DNA of 64,000 bases from Mauremys mutica (GCF_020497125.1 NC_059075.1:28680003-28744002); one strand, 5' to 3'; positions 57,601 to 61,172 are shown, numbered from the stretch's first letter. Numbers and translations are program-made. The notes: a model not told the origin generated them from the sequence alone.

Positions 57601-58777
57601 GATAGTTTCTTTTGGCAAGACTTCTATTACAGCAAGAAGAGTTTCTAGCCACGCATTACTGACACCTGTTAGACACAAATGGACTATATGTTATATTATA
57701 GGTCAAGTATCAGAGGGGTAGCCGTGTTAGTCTGGATCTGTAAAAGCAGCAAAGAGTCCTGTGGCACCTTATAGACTAACAGACGTTTTGGAGCATGAGC
57801 TTTCGCGGGTGAATACCCACTTCGTCGGATGCACGTAGCCACTACATGCATCCGACGAAGTGGGTATTCACCCGCAAAAACTCATGCTCCAAAACGTCTG
57901 TTAGTCTATAAGGTGCCACAGGACTCTTTGCTGCTATTATAGGTCAGTTATATGAAACAACTTCTGATTTGGTGCAGTCAGCTCTTCAATGAACTATACT
58001 TCTAAATGACAGTTACATTCCAAAATAGTTACACACTTCTATCTGTTTGCATATATTTCATTAGAAAAGCAGGTTTTGCCTGCATTTTGGGGAGGGGAGA
58101 ATTATTCTATTACTTGGTTTTGGACAACTGTTTGAAGATGACAGTTTCTTCCACTTAGAAATAACATGCTATTTTCTTTAATTTACTTATATAACACTTT
58201 CTATTTTTGCTGCAAGAGTCGTTTTTTATTTTTCCTGTATTAAGAAAATAATTTTCAAGAAGTTAAAAGAAAGTCTCAACATTATGAAGAAAATACTGTA
58301 GTCCGTACTTGTGCTTGCTTAGGCACAGATTCCAATTAATCCACTGGAAGTTTAGACTAAGGACCGCAGGATTTCATGCACCAAACAGAAATGTATGTAT
58401 TTGTTTTATTCAAATTGAAGGAAACTTTCAGCTAAATAACAGTCTGCAGGAAGGTCAATATATAGAAAACCTTACATACAGCAAGCCAGTCCAAAAAAAC
58501 ATCATCAATTAATAAACTCACAAATTGGTATAGATTGCATGTATTATTTTAAATAGTACTGTACAGCCACTAAGGGAACATAAATCACAAAGAACCAATC
58601 AGTTATCAGCATAGCATCATGATCCTGACCTGCATCCCTGTGTTCCAGATTCTGTAGAATGATGTGTAGGAAGGAGTGGGAATAAGTATGAATGGACACT
58701 GACTCCTCTTGCTGAATAGTCAAAAATGCAACAGCAGCTGTTAACTGCATTTCCACCCCTGCAACATGCAGGACCTC
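652..58777 (-). CDS. PPP4R4: PPP4R4, protein phosphatase 4 regulatory subunit 4 (22 coding exons; 5' end outside window)
   Basis: Seen: joining minus-strand segments 58777-58630, 57665-57592, 55633-55527, 51750-51643, 46127-46006, 35384-35262, 34148-33979, 32246-32127, 29962-29885, 27877-27794, 24921-24739, 22156-22051, 21195-21048, 18234-18090, 15016-14975, 14869-14795, 11339-11264, 10847-10767, 10410-10317, 8664-8597, 6266-6116 and 676-652 gives one open frame of 775 codons plus TAG. All introns are GT-AG and all phases agree. The first ~570 residues are HEAT-type helical repeats (for example [19 protein letters not shown] and [18 protein letters not shown]). A coiled coil follows, then a Ser/Thr/Lys-rich tail. 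Known: PPP4R4 (KIAA1622) binds the PP4 catalytic subunit in a cytosolic complex. I recognised it from near-identical blocks such as [11 protein letters not shown] and [17 protein letters not shown]. The human protein is ~870 aa, so ~100 N-terminal residues lie upstream. Inferred: intact and functional. The identification is firm; the last exon is less certain. Confidence 0.95.
925..1145 (+). repeat. MIR-like core SINE remnant
   Basis: The order of motifs (agtggttaaag, ctcctgggttttatttctgg, ctctgccactgatt, aggcaagtcac, cccatctgtaaaat, gttgtgaggctcaa) follows the amniote MIR/CORE-SINE consensus. Diverged and ancient. Confidence 0.6.
1255..1450 (+). repeat. MIR-like 3' fragment
   Basis: ggggaaacagggcccaa, then aacctgctccaggccatac, agtcagtggcagaaa and gcttctgactcccagcc match the second half of MIR-type elements. 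A short indel-rich block interrupts the middle. Confidence 0.5.
1559..1645. repeat. Short foldback repeat (GGTGAAATCCTGGCCCC family)
   Basis: Starts ggtgaagtccaggccccc and ends gggcaaggatttcaccc, an imperfect inverted pair around a centre that includes gacttcaatgg. A second copy lies at 21355-21432. Confidence 0.45.
2895..2985 (+). repeat. MIR-like fragment
   Basis: Contains cctcattttacagacgggg followed by gcagagagattaagg, the conserved 3' motif of MIR-type SINEs. Confidence 0.45.
3105..3514. mobile_element. hAT-type MITE, 410 bp, with 8-bp target duplication
   Basis: Begins caggggcggctctagg and ends with its exact reverse complement (3499-3514). It is flanked by perfect 8-bp direct repeats acagcact at 3097-3104 and 3515-3522. 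Inverted termini starting CAGGG and an 8-bp duplication are hAT hallmarks. The interior is CG-rich, with several copies of a palindromic motif around gcaggcatgcctgc. The open frames across it are by-products of that repeat, not genes. Confidence 0.85.
3543..3811. mobile_element. TIR element with GGTATGTCTACACTGCAAT ends
   Basis: Left end gggtatgtctacactgcaat and right end attacagtgtagacatacc are inverted copies; internal blocks such as acacccacagctgg and ccctgcagctagagcccc also mirror each other. The termini resemble the Harbinger derivative at 25650 and the copy at 13765. No transposase is left. Confidence 0.65.
3840..3995 (+). repeat. MIR-like 3' fragment
   Basis: agcatcacacaggaactctg, tggctgaggcagggatagaa and tgccttaactgtgagaccc correspond to the distal half of MIR-type elements. 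Adjoins the right end of the preceding TIR element. Confidence 0.45.
5247..5468. mobile_element. hAT-type MITE, 222 bp, with 8-bp target duplication
   Basis: Ends cagggccggctctagg / cctggagccggccctg are inverted repeats. Perfect 8-bp duplications cctctgaa sit at 5239-5246 and 5469-5476. A 21-base A run lies near the left end. The termini are close to those of the elements at 3105 and 5566. Confidence 0.85.
5566..5868. mobile_element. hAT-type MITE, 303 bp, with 8-bp target duplication
   Basis: Ends cagggccggctccag / gctagagccgcccctg, with perfect 8-bp duplications tcaacaca at 5558-5565 and 5869-5876. The interior holds three to four copies of a CG-rich palindromic module (gacctcccgcagacgtgcc and relatives), as in the element at 3105. 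Only 97 bp separate it from its neighbour at 5247. Confidence 0.87.
6116..6266 (-). CDS. PPP4R4: PPP4R4 exon (tail, penultimate)
   Basis: 151 bp, acceptor ctttctttcag. It reads [20 protein letters not shown] and runs to KDSHSRKMS plus TT before donor gtaagtg. If that donor were not used the frame would stop at once (TTG TAA at 6113-6118, ending MSL). The human protein extends past this point, which favours splicing to the short exon at 676-652. Confidence 0.87.
8120..8590 (+). repeat. Old LINE-like 3' remnant ending in (CAA)n
   Basis: ctttatgcctggaacaccct followed by a degenerate 3' part (aaagcacagagtctgtc, gtatctagtacaatgg) and a terminal aacaacaacaac run. Similar tails occur near 24200-24285 and 45575-45665, so this is an ancient interspersed family; the class is uncertain. 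Confidence 0.4.
8597..8664 (-). CDS. PPP4R4: PPP4R4 exon (tail)
   Basis: 68 bp, acceptor atttttctag, donor gtaagt. It reads [18 protein letters not shown] then LPFS and ends in phase 1. Confidence 0.87.
8856..9754. mobile_element. GC-rich TIR element next to TTAA/TTAG
   Basis: agtggtgcaagta near the left end is repeated inverted (tacttgcaccact) at the right. The left flank is ttaa (8854-8857) and the right flank ttag, so a TTAA duplication with one mutation is possible, as for piggyBac or Kolobok elements. Inside, a module containing caggaggactcaggagatgc occurs near 9065, inverted near 9350 and direct again near 9620. The long open frame across it (8884-9759) has no recognisable domain. Boundaries are approximate. 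Confidence 0.5.
10317..10410 (-). CDS. PPP4R4: PPP4R4 exon (basic tail)
   Basis: 94 bp, acceptor ttgtttcag, donor gtatgt. It reads [20 protein letters not shown] then [16 protein letters not shown] resembles a basophilic kinase site with Ser in a basic context (inference). Confidence 0.9.
10767..10847 (-). CDS. PPP4R4: PPP4R4 exon (Ser-rich tail)
   Basis: 81 bp, acceptor ttgttttag, donor gtaaga. The joined frame reads [18 protein letters not shown] and [11 protein letters not shown] low-complexity Ser-rich segment, probably disordered and phosphorylatable (inference). Confidence 0.88.
11264..11339 (-). CDS. PPP4R4: PPP4R4 exon (coiled coil)
   Basis: 76 bp, acceptor tccataatag, donor gtaagt. 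It reads [20 protein letters not shown] then IFEKK and ends in phase 1. It continues the coiled coil and ends in a basic patch. Confidence 0.92.
12840..13140. repeat. GC-rich sequence beside a short inverted repeat, unclassified
   Basis: acttaactccagcctcag (about 12737-12754) is inverted as tgaggctggagttaagc (12833-12849), and a G-rich block follows. Looks like a remnant of a non-autonomous element; family not recognised. Confidence 0.3.
13765..14029. mobile_element. TIR element of the GTCTACACTGCAAT family
   Basis: Left part cctacattgcaattaaaaac-ccacagc and right part ctgtgggtttttatttgctg-tatagacatacc are inverted. Internal ccctgcagcctgagccccac also matches the element at 3543-3811. Left boundary degraded. 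Confidence 0.6.
14795..14869 (-). CDS. PPP4R4: PPP4R4 exon (coiled coil start)
   Basis: 75 bp, 25 codons, acceptor tttaatcag, donor gtatgt. It reads [20 protein letters not shown] then LLLEM. The highly charged heptad-like pattern suggests a coiled coil. Confidence 0.92.
14975..15016 (-). CDS. PPP4R4: PPP4R4 micro-exon
   Basis: 42 bp, 14 codons, acceptor tttttatag, donor gtaagt. It reads [14 protein letters not shown]. Only a 105-bp intron separates it from the next exon. Confidence 0.9.
15381..15590 (-). pseudogene. CR1 C-terminal ORF2 fragment
   Basis: A 69-codon frame with the CR1 C-terminal block [20 protein letters not shown] and [19 protein letters not shown]. Separated from the RT fragment by frame breaks. 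Confidence 0.8.
16186..16533 (-). pseudogene. CR1 reverse-transcriptase fragment
   Basis: A 115-codon frame with non-LTR RT motifs: [20 protein letters not shown] (RT motif 1-2 region), [19 protein letters not shown] and the D-x-SKAFDTV motif ([11 protein letters not shown]). The YxDD catalytic motif is not in this frame. Part of the CR1 at 15147-16892. Confidence 0.88.
16938..17215 (+). repeat. Interspersed repeat (ACATAATAATGACCATACTG family)
   Basis: Reads gaccatactgcgtcagatca, gacagtggccggtgacag, cttcagagggaatgaac, tggctaatagccaag and catcctccatgatcttat. This is a repeat I know from turtle and other sauropsid sequence. A truncated second copy lies at 19530-19612. Confidence 0.5.
18090..18234 (-). 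CDS. PPP4R4: PPP4R4 exon (last HEAT segment)
   Basis: 145 bp, acceptor tttcttacag, donor gtaagt. It completes an Arg codon, then reads [20 protein letters not shown] and ends [11 protein letters not shown] in phase 0. Confidence 0.95.
18468..18746. repeat. Foldback repeat with GGCACCTAAGTGACTT motifs
   Basis: aaaattttcaaaggcacc-taagtgac on the left and its inverted counterpart (ctcctaagtgcctaagtccc, ttttgaaaatggga) on the right, with internal repeats of taggcacctaa. A common non-autonomous element type in sauropsids; no coding capacity. Confidence 0.5.
20648..20722. repeat. Short foldback repeat (GGGCTGATCCAAAG)
   Basis: gggctgatccaaagttcaat and the inverted ttaaggggtcttgaatcagg flank a centre with caatgggagagactcccatt. 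Imperfect hairpin of about 75 bp. Confidence 0.45.
21048..21195 (-). CDS. PPP4R4: PPP4R4 exon (HEAT repeat)
   Basis: 148 bp, acceptor tattttccag, donor gtattg. It reads [20 protein letters not shown], then a helix with [16 protein letters not shown], and ends THDPVANV plus two bases of an Arg codon. Confidence 0.95.
21355..21432. repeat. Short foldback repeat (second GGTGAAATCCTGGCCCC copy)
   Basis: ggttgaaatcctgagcccac on the left and gggggccaggatttcatcc on the right form an inverted pair; same family as 1559-1645. Confidence 0.45.
22051..22156 (-). CDS. PPP4R4: PPP4R4 exon (HEAT repeat)
   Basis: 106 bp, acceptor cttttaag, donor gtaagc. It reads [20 protein letters not shown] then [15 protein letters not shown] and ends in phase 1. 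Confidence 0.94.
22725..23270. mobile_element. Non-autonomous element, GTGACTTCCATGACC family
   Basis: The left part (gtggacaggtcacaggcaat, aaaaattcatggaagctg) and right part (tccgtgacttccatgacctc) contain repeated and inverted gtgac/catgg motifs around a GC-rich centre with C homopolymers. A related copy in the other orientation lies at 33270-33805. Open frames across it are not genes. Confidence 0.45.
23430..23805. mobile_element. Foldback element with TTTTCAGCCCAAATCCAAAA ends
   Basis: The left end aaaacattttcagcccaaat is roughly inverted at the right end (ttgggtgaaaactaaaaata, 23778-23797). The interior has gagctgtacttcagttg and its counterpart aactgaactacagctctcat, also inverted. No transposase. 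Confidence 0.45.
24050..24142. repeat. Near-perfect hairpin repeat
   Basis: ttaccattgcattactcca and the inverted tggagtaatgcaatggtga flank ~50 bp containing cactggcatatcactggtgt. Probably a tiny palindromic MITE. Confidence 0.5.
24739..24921 (-). CDS. PPP4R4: PPP4R4 exon
   Basis: 183 bp, 61 codons, the longest exon in the window. Acceptor tatttttag, donor gtgagc. It starts [20 protein letters not shown], includes [17 protein letters not shown] and ends TIIMTN in phase 0. Confidence 0.95.
25190..25320 (+). repeat. MIR-like 3' fragment
   Basis: cccattttacagatgggaaa, ccatgatcacagagggag, cagagctgggagtagaaccc and accctaatcacaaggccatc follow the MIR consensus order. Confidence 0.6.
26089..26115 (+). 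repeat. (CCTTG)n microsatellite
   Basis: About five tandem ccttg units inside the Harbinger element. Confidence 0.75.
26456..26779 (+). pseudogene. PIF/Harbinger transposase, C-terminal remnant
   Basis: In frame from about 26456 the translation is [20 protein letters not shown], then [19 protein letters not shown] and a C-terminal [14 protein letters not shown]. The FNYRLS-x(n)-VVExAFGRLKxRW and CCxLHNIC blocks are typical of the DDE_4 superfamily C-terminus carrying the last acidic residue. The N-terminal two thirds of the catalytic domain are missing. Confidence 0.85.
26924..27175 (-). pseudogene. Harbinger Myb/SANT-like accessory protein fragment
   Basis: Reads [20 protein letters not shown], then [11 protein letters not shown] and [18 protein letters not shown], ending in a Pro-rich tail. 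The frame is open a few codons upstream (FEKISKG), so this Met is internal. The K-x-LRQAY and C-x-FYDEL-x-xILG motifs match trihelix/Myb-SANT-like domains known from Harbinger accessory proteins. Convergent with the transposase remnant. Confidence 0.82.
27794..27877 (-). CDS. PPP4R4: PPP4R4 exon
   Basis: 84 bp, 28 whole codons, acceptor tttaaatag, donor gtaagc. It reads [20 protein letters not shown] and ends ENSESESK. A Harbinger element ends 94 bp upstream on the minus strand. Confidence 0.93.
27920..28027. repeat. Foldback repeat (GGCCTGATTCTTCTC)
   Basis: ggcctgattcttctcttgca and the inverted tgaaaggagaatcaggtccc flank tgacttcagtggtgttacta. A common small palindromic element of sauropsids. 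Confidence 0.5.
28412..28535. repeat. Foldback repeat (GGGGCCTAATTTTCAG)
   Basis: ttttgagtgctcaacttgag, cttaaaggggcctaattttc and their inverted counterparts gaaaatcaggcccttttaag, tctcaagctgggcacccaaa form a long imperfect hairpin. Confidence 0.55.
28745..28915 (+). repeat. MIR-like 3' fragment
   Basis: tacacatggcgaaactgagg, gcccaaagtcacgcagaaag, tctaggtctcctttctacaa and cccttaatcacaacactatc follow MIR order. Confidence 0.5.
29885..29962 (-). CDS. PPP4R4: PPP4R4 exon
   Basis: 78 bp, 26 whole codons, acceptor cattttttag, donor gtaata. It reads [20 protein letters not shown] then QDDSLE. Confidence 0.93.
31035..31265 (+). repeat. MIR-like SINE remnant
   Basis: gtgtagaggttaaagcaggg, atttctaactctactagaaa, tttataaattggggataata and acagtaaagctctgcaatcc match a full-length but diverged MIR-type element. 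Confidence 0.5.
32127..32246 (-). CDS. PPP4R4: PPP4R4 exon (HEAT repeat)
   Basis: 120 bp, 40 whole codons, acceptor ttgtccacag, donor gtaagt. It reads [19 protein letters not shown], then [18 protein letters not shown]. It is very close to the human protein as I know it. Confidence 0.95.
33270..33805. mobile_element. Non-autonomous element, second GTGACTTCCAT family copy
   Basis: Starts gagaagtcacagaatctgtg and ends with catgacctctccatgacttg-tactaaaatatctgtgat; the right part (catgaatttttgcttattgc) matches the reverse complement of 22770-22800. GC-rich interior with repeated cagctcccagcc modules. Open frames on both strands arise from that repeat. Confidence 0.45.
33979..34148 (-). CDS. PPP4R4: PPP4R4 exon
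   Basis: 170 bp, acceptor atttttaaag, donor gtaagt. It starts [18 protein letters not shown] and ends [15 protein letters not shown] in phase 0. It carries a polar stretch ([15 protein letters not shown]) that looks like a loop between helical blocks. Confidence 0.94.
35262..35384 (-). CDS. PPP4R4: PPP4R4 exon
   Basis: 123 bp, acceptor ttgttttcag, donor gtatga. It reads [39 protein letters not shown] and LY, and ends in phase 1. It follows the largest intron in the window (10.6 kb). Confidence 0.94.
36031..36210 (-). repeat. CR1 3' end fragment
   Basis: aatcatagaagattagggtt, catctagtccaatctcctgc, gccagctaa-like core and accagggctttgtcaagctg are the reverse complement of a CR1 3' tail like that at 15147. 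Confidence 0.75.
37040..38375. repeat. Long LTR-like interspersed repeat
   Basis: Motifs include tatgccttgtgaggtatcat, taagttgtatgtgctatcat, tcaggaacaggggctggggc and aggttgcactgcagggggaa. I recognise this as a recurrent turtle repeat and think it is an LTR or internal part of a retroelement, but I see no coding domain. A SINE splits it at 37121-37307. Boundaries approximate. Confidence 0.4.
37121..37307 (-). mobile_element. tRNA-derived SINE with CR1-like tail
   Basis: On the minus strand it opens gggggagttagctcagtgg, giving a pol III A box (TAGCTCAGTGG, 37298-37288). A degenerate B box follows (GGTTGTGAGCT near 37261-37250), then a tRNA-unrelated body. It ends in a CR1-type tail (ctagatgatctcatgaggtc, attctatgattctatc). 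This organisation matches the tortoise pol III SINE, which is thought to use CR1 machinery. Confidence 0.8.
38720..38856. mobile_element. hAT-type MITE, 137 bp, with 8-bp target duplication
   Basis: Ends cataggtgctggaac / gttccagcacctctg are inverted repeats with one difference. Perfect 8-bp duplications tccaccag lie at 38712-38719 and 38857-38864. The interior carries ggggggtgctgcagcacccc. Too short to encode anything. Confidence 0.82.
39026..41549 (-). mobile_element. Penelope-like retroelement (RT plus GIY-YIG), 5'-truncated
   Basis: On the minus strand it encodes an N-terminal region (41560-40997), a reverse transcriptase, and a GIY-YIG endonuclease at the C-terminus, the domain order of EN+ Penelope-like elements. 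The non-coding end at 39030-39145 (gtatcagaggggtagccgtg, cacttcttcggatgc) recurs at 57706. A 14-bp repeat ctgattagcatggt at 39012-39025 and 41550-41563 is a likely target duplication. Frameshifts and stops in 40473-41000 make it inactive. Confidence 0.88.
39232..40473 (-). pseudogene. Penelope-like RT/GIY-YIG ORF, C-terminal 413 codons
   Basis: Near the start is the RT catalytic motif ([12 protein letters not shown]35-D38), preceded by [13 protein letters not shown] Cys-rich linker follows ([11 protein letters not shown]), then GIY-YIG motifs [10 protein letters not shown] and [18 protein letters not shown], and a C-terminal EHFN-x-PGH block. The Met is internal: the frame continues upstream through [15 protein letters not shown] and [10 protein letters not shown] to a frameshift near 40628. 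It may be close to its source sequence, since over 400 codons remain open. Confidence 0.85.
40997..41560 (-). pseudogene. Penelope-like ORF, N-terminal part
   Basis: A 187-codon frame ending in [20 protein letters not shown] then [18 protein letters not shown], the conserved N-terminal core of Penelope-like RTs. The apparent start codon lies inside the presumed target duplication, so the real N-terminus was lost by 5' truncation and this Met is accidental. Confidence 0.78.
41925..42345 (+). repeat. C/A-rich low-complexity tract
   Basis: Strongly biased to C, A and T, with many cacacaca, accccat and catccc words and almost no G. It produces a long but meaningless open frame. Confidence 0.6.
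43015..44690 (-). mobile_element. Second CR1 LINE, different subfamily, 5'-truncated
   Basis: The plus strand reads an extended 3' region (aactcagatcccaccccatc, ccatcccctccataaactta). On the minus strand 44035-43619 encodes an RT C-terminal segment ([34 protein letters not shown]) and 43673-43458 the end of the ORF ([20 protein letters not shown]). Broken by frame shifts. Same orientation as PPP4R4. Confidence 0.87.
43619..44035 (-). pseudogene. CR1 ORF2 C-terminal fragment
   Basis: 138 codons with [15 protein letters not shown] (post-RT thumb region), [40 protein letters not shown] and [16 protein letters not shown]. These are standard CR1 C-terminal blocks. A frame change then leads to the 43673-43458 piece. 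Confidence 0.82.
45455..45574. repeat. Foldback repeat (AGGGCCAGATACTC)
   Basis: agggccagatactcatgg and the inverted gatatcagaatctgaccct flank caatggaattaatgggagca. Followed to ~45665 by an old LINE-like tail (cttctggggcaaggactatg). Confidence 0.45.
46006..46127 (-). CDS. PPP4R4: PPP4R4 exon (HEAT repeat)
   Basis: 122 bp, acceptor gctttgcag, donor gtaagg. It reads [20 protein letters not shown] then [20 protein letters not shown]. This is the most diagnostic HEAT repeat of the protein. Confidence 0.95.
47254..47890. mobile_element. TIR element (ATGTCTACACTAC) containing a nested element
   Basis: Left atgtctacactacatc and right cttacagtgtagtct are inverted. gccgataagctg-like sequence near the right end (ctcccatcggcttataggcg) mirrors tatcggcatcatttatg near the left. 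The element is split by an insertion at 47405-47793. Confidence 0.55.
47405..47793. mobile_element. Nested hAT-like element, 389 bp
   Basis: Begins cagacatgccaaac and ends gttggcaagtgtg (inverted, diverged). It is flanked by near-identical 8-bp repeats ctaccctc (47397-47404) and ctatcctc (47794-47801), as expected for hAT. Interior rich in repeated tttttggct words. Confidence 0.6.
49359..49595. repeat. Inverted repeat, possibly Penelope-type
   Basis: The left arm (tactggaccaacttctattg, agcttcat) and right arm (atgcttgaaagcttatcttt, agcagaagctggtccaataa) are inverted over ~54 bp with substitutions. tagagctcttcttcaggtct recalls the end of Penelope-type elements. Architecture is like 57706-57934. 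Confidence 0.5.
50120..51000 (-). repeat. CR1 3' fragment split by an insertion
   Basis: aaaagggaccatttatgatc-atctagtc (up to 50165) and tctcatatgacccctctctg, aactcacccagtaacttgtg, catcaagcccataatg (after 50902) are adjoining parts of one CR1 tail, separated by the element at 50166-50902. Confidence 0.6.
50166..50902. mobile_element. GC-rich TIR element inserted into a CR1 fragment
   Basis: Left ctggggtgagcaaacttttt-ggtcc is inverted at the right end (gggctgtagtttgccctccc-ctg). The interior is G-rich, with tandem-like gggctcagggcaggg and gtgcaggaggggg words, and yields long spurious open frames on both strands. The hAT-like CAGGGG end is suggestive; the flanking duplication is unclear. Confidence 0.6.
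51643..51750 (-). CDS. PPP4R4: PPP4R4 exon (HEAT repeat)
   Basis: 108 bp, acceptor aattttttag, donor gtgagt. It reads [20 protein letters not shown] then [15 protein letters not shown]. This is a classic HEAT helix pair with the D-x-x-x-x-V-R turn. Confidence 0.94.
52380..54220. other. Intron stretch, no recognised element
   Basis: Within the 3.8-kb intron at 51751-55526. I see no domain-bearing frame, no inverted ends and no known repeat. Parts such as tgaggtccaagtcatcctgt could belong to an unrecognised old retroelement. Confidence 0.35.
55527..55633 (-). CDS. PPP4R4: PPP4R4 exon
   Basis: 107 bp, acceptor tccatatag, donor gtgagt. It starts in phase 0 with [20 protein letters not shown], includes ILGKLANKF and ends in phase 2. 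Confidence 0.93.
57592..57665 (-). CDS. PPP4R4: PPP4R4 exon
   Basis: 74 bp, acceptor tgtctaacag, donor gtaatg. It reads [18 protein letters not shown] then KETIRHE and ends in phase 0. A hairpin transposon ends 40 nt upstream of this acceptor (57706-57934). Confidence 0.93.
57706..57934. mobile_element. Hairpin Penelope-related insertion beside a splice acceptor
   Basis: Starts agtatcagaggggtagccgt, as at 39028, then forms a hairpin. The 88-bp arms 57746-57833 and 57847-57934 are inverted with two visible mismatches around a 13-bp spacer. A perfect 12-bp direct repeat tattataggtca (57694-57705 and 57935-57946) is the target duplication. The insertion ends 40 nt upstream of the PPP4R4 exon at 57665-57592, in the region where the branch point is expected. 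Confidence 0.87.
58630..58777 (-). CDS. PPP4R4: PPP4R4 exon (first in window)
   Basis: The acceptor is attatacag and the exon opens in phase 0 with [15 protein letters not shown]. It ends in LEHRDA plus one base before donor gtcagg. It encodes N-terminal HEAT-like helices. Upstream exons for the start codon and ~100 residues were not found in 58778-64000. Confidence 0.93.
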
Positions 58778-59470
58778 CTGTATAATCAGAAAGGGTATTT
58801 ATTTAAAAGGATGAGCCAGAAATACATTAAAAGAAAATTCCCATGTTTATTCAGATCCTAGGAACCAGTATATAAGAAGTTAGATACAAAACTATCCTTA
58901 AACAACCACTTCCTCTTAACAGCAATCATTTAGAGATACTCTAATCTCTTTTAAACTACATCTTCACAAATTCATGTGTATTACAAATCATAATAATATG
59001 AAGCTTTCAAGACAAATAAATTAAAGTGGATCATAATGTTTGACATTGATTAGCAAGGAAAAAATGTAGCACACATTACAATTTTACTACGCTTTTTAGT
59101 TGTGGGTCTTGTTCAATTATTTCTGTGTTTAGGGGTAGATGCTTTCTTTATGTATAGTAAGAAAAAGTCATAACAAACCAGCAAGCATTCATTTCAGTTA
59201 TTCATGGCTTAGAGAGATAAATATTTTGTACACCTGGGAAGGGATACCAAATTGCACAAAGTTATTTAAATTTCCATCACCAATTGATATCGAACATAAA
59301 TAAAATTTTGTAGTACAGCCTCTTAATAAAAACAGCCAAAGATATATTATGTTATTTATTTAAACACTTCTCTATTTATAGATACTCAACTTTATCATGA
59401 ACCAACCTCATTTATTAGAAACTCATTCAGAGTGCCTATTCCAAAGTCAAATATTAATAATAATGATGAT

Positions 59471-60130
59471 TAGGGCCCTACCAAATTCACGGTCCATTCT
59501 GGTCAAAAATAGAGTCATAGGATTTATTAAATAAACACATTTCATGATTTCACCTATTTAAATCTGAAATTTCATGGTGTTGTAATTGTAGGAGTCCTGA
59601 CCCAAAAAGGAGTTGTGGGGGGAGTCGCAAGGTTATTGTAAGGGGGGTTGCAGTACCGCTACCCTTACTTCTGCGCTGCTACTGGAGGCGGCACTACCTT
59701 CAGAGCTGGGCAGCTGGACAGCAGTGGCTGCTGACTGGGAGGCCAGCTCTGAAGGCAGTGCCACCACCAGCAGCAGCGCAGAAGTAAGAATGGCACGGTA
59801 TGGTATTGCCATCTTTACTTCTGCGCTACTGCTGGGGGGAGGGAGGGGAGAAGGAGCGCTGCTTTCAGAGCTGGGTGCCCAGCCAACTGCCACCAGTCTC
59901 CGACTGCCCAGCTCTGAAGGCAGCGCAGAAGTGAGGGTGGCAATACCATTACACCCCCTAAAATAACCTTGTGATCCCCCCCTGCAACTCCCTTTTGGGT
60001 CAGGACCCCCAATTTGAGAAACGCTGGTCTCCCCCGTGAAATCTGTATAGTAGAGGGTAAAAGCACACAAAAGACCAGATTTCACAGTCCGTGACGCGTT
60101 TTTCATGGCCGTGAATTTGGTAGGGCCCTA
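59471..60130. mobile_element. TIR element TAGGGCCCTACCAAATTCAC, 660 bp
   Basis: Ends tagggccctaccaaattcac and gtgaatttggtagggcccta are exact inverted repeats, flanked by atgatgat at 59463-59470 and 60131-60138 (8 bp, though the flank is a simple ATG repeat). A second inner inverted pair, gtcctgacccaaaaaggagt and actcccttttgggtcaggac, encloses a CG-rich core. hAT-like by duplication size. Confidence 0.75.
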
Positions 60131-60179
60131 ATGATGATGATATGGTAGCGAAAATGTGAACAGGTGTTCATTTGTAACA

Positions 60180-60235
60180 GTTCATAGATTATTAGGGTTG
60201 GAAGGGACCTCAGGAGATCATCTAGTTCAACCCCT
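60180..60235 (-). repeat. CR1/SINE tail fragment
   Basis: agattattagggttggaagg, gacctcaggagatcatctag and ttcaaccc are the reverse complement of the shared CR1/SINE 3' tail, with nothing recognisable beyond it. Confidence 0.65.
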
Positions 60236-61172
60236 GTTGTCAGAATGAAAATTAAAGGCCATATCTAACTAGATCTTTCAAAGTCATTTAGACACATCAT
60301 AACATCTGCTATGTGTAACCTGTATGAGTCACACTACTCACTACCAATATGTACATTTTGCTCGATATTACTAGAATGACATTTTTAAGTGGTTTTACTG
60401 CCTAATTTGCTATTAAAATATGATGCATGTTTTACTTGTGAATCCAACCTTGGTAACACTTAGTTTTCTCTCTAGACTGATCAAGCTCAACCTGTCAGTT
60501 GATATTTTTCACAGATGCTTATTTGGTTCTTTTTTAGCATACATATTGGGAGACAAATTATATTTAATGAAAGAGCAAAGAATATTATCTAACTCTTTAG
60601 TAAAAACCAAAAATAAGCCTCCAACAGACTTTCTTAAAAAAAACCCCACAAATTACAGGCATAAATGTGACAGACAAAAGATGATCCTGGCTTATGACTT
60701 GCTTACAACTGTCATGTGATGATTAGTGCATTTATCATTTACGTAATAAGAGGTGAACAATAATGAAGTCTCAGTACAGAAATGTCAACCAGTCAGACTG
60801 TATGTGCAAGTACCCTTTTTCAAAGTAGTTGAGCTAAAGGAAAACTGTTATTCATCTCAAGAGCTGGCTGTGGGCGTTTATAGCTGTGGATGTTTCTACC
60901 AGGATGCCCATTATCCAAGTAAAATTAAGCTGTGCTGGGCAGCTTACCAACTACCAGTATAATAAAATGTTCATATTCCTTAATAAGGATAGGTTGCATT
61001 TTTTTTATCATTAAGGGTCATATACTGCCGTTGTACAACTTCCATCAACACTATTGGGAGTATTGCCAAGGAACAAGGTCAGCGTATGGTCTTATAACAG
61101 AATGGTATTGGGGATCAGAATAAGCAAGCACATAAACATCTGGTTCTTGAACTACACCTCTTACAGTCATTC

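Noticed and set aside
57746..57934. Large hairpin as a microRNA precursor
   Set aside because: It is bounded by a 12-bp target duplication and matches the end of the Penelope-like element at 39026, so a transposon explains it better.
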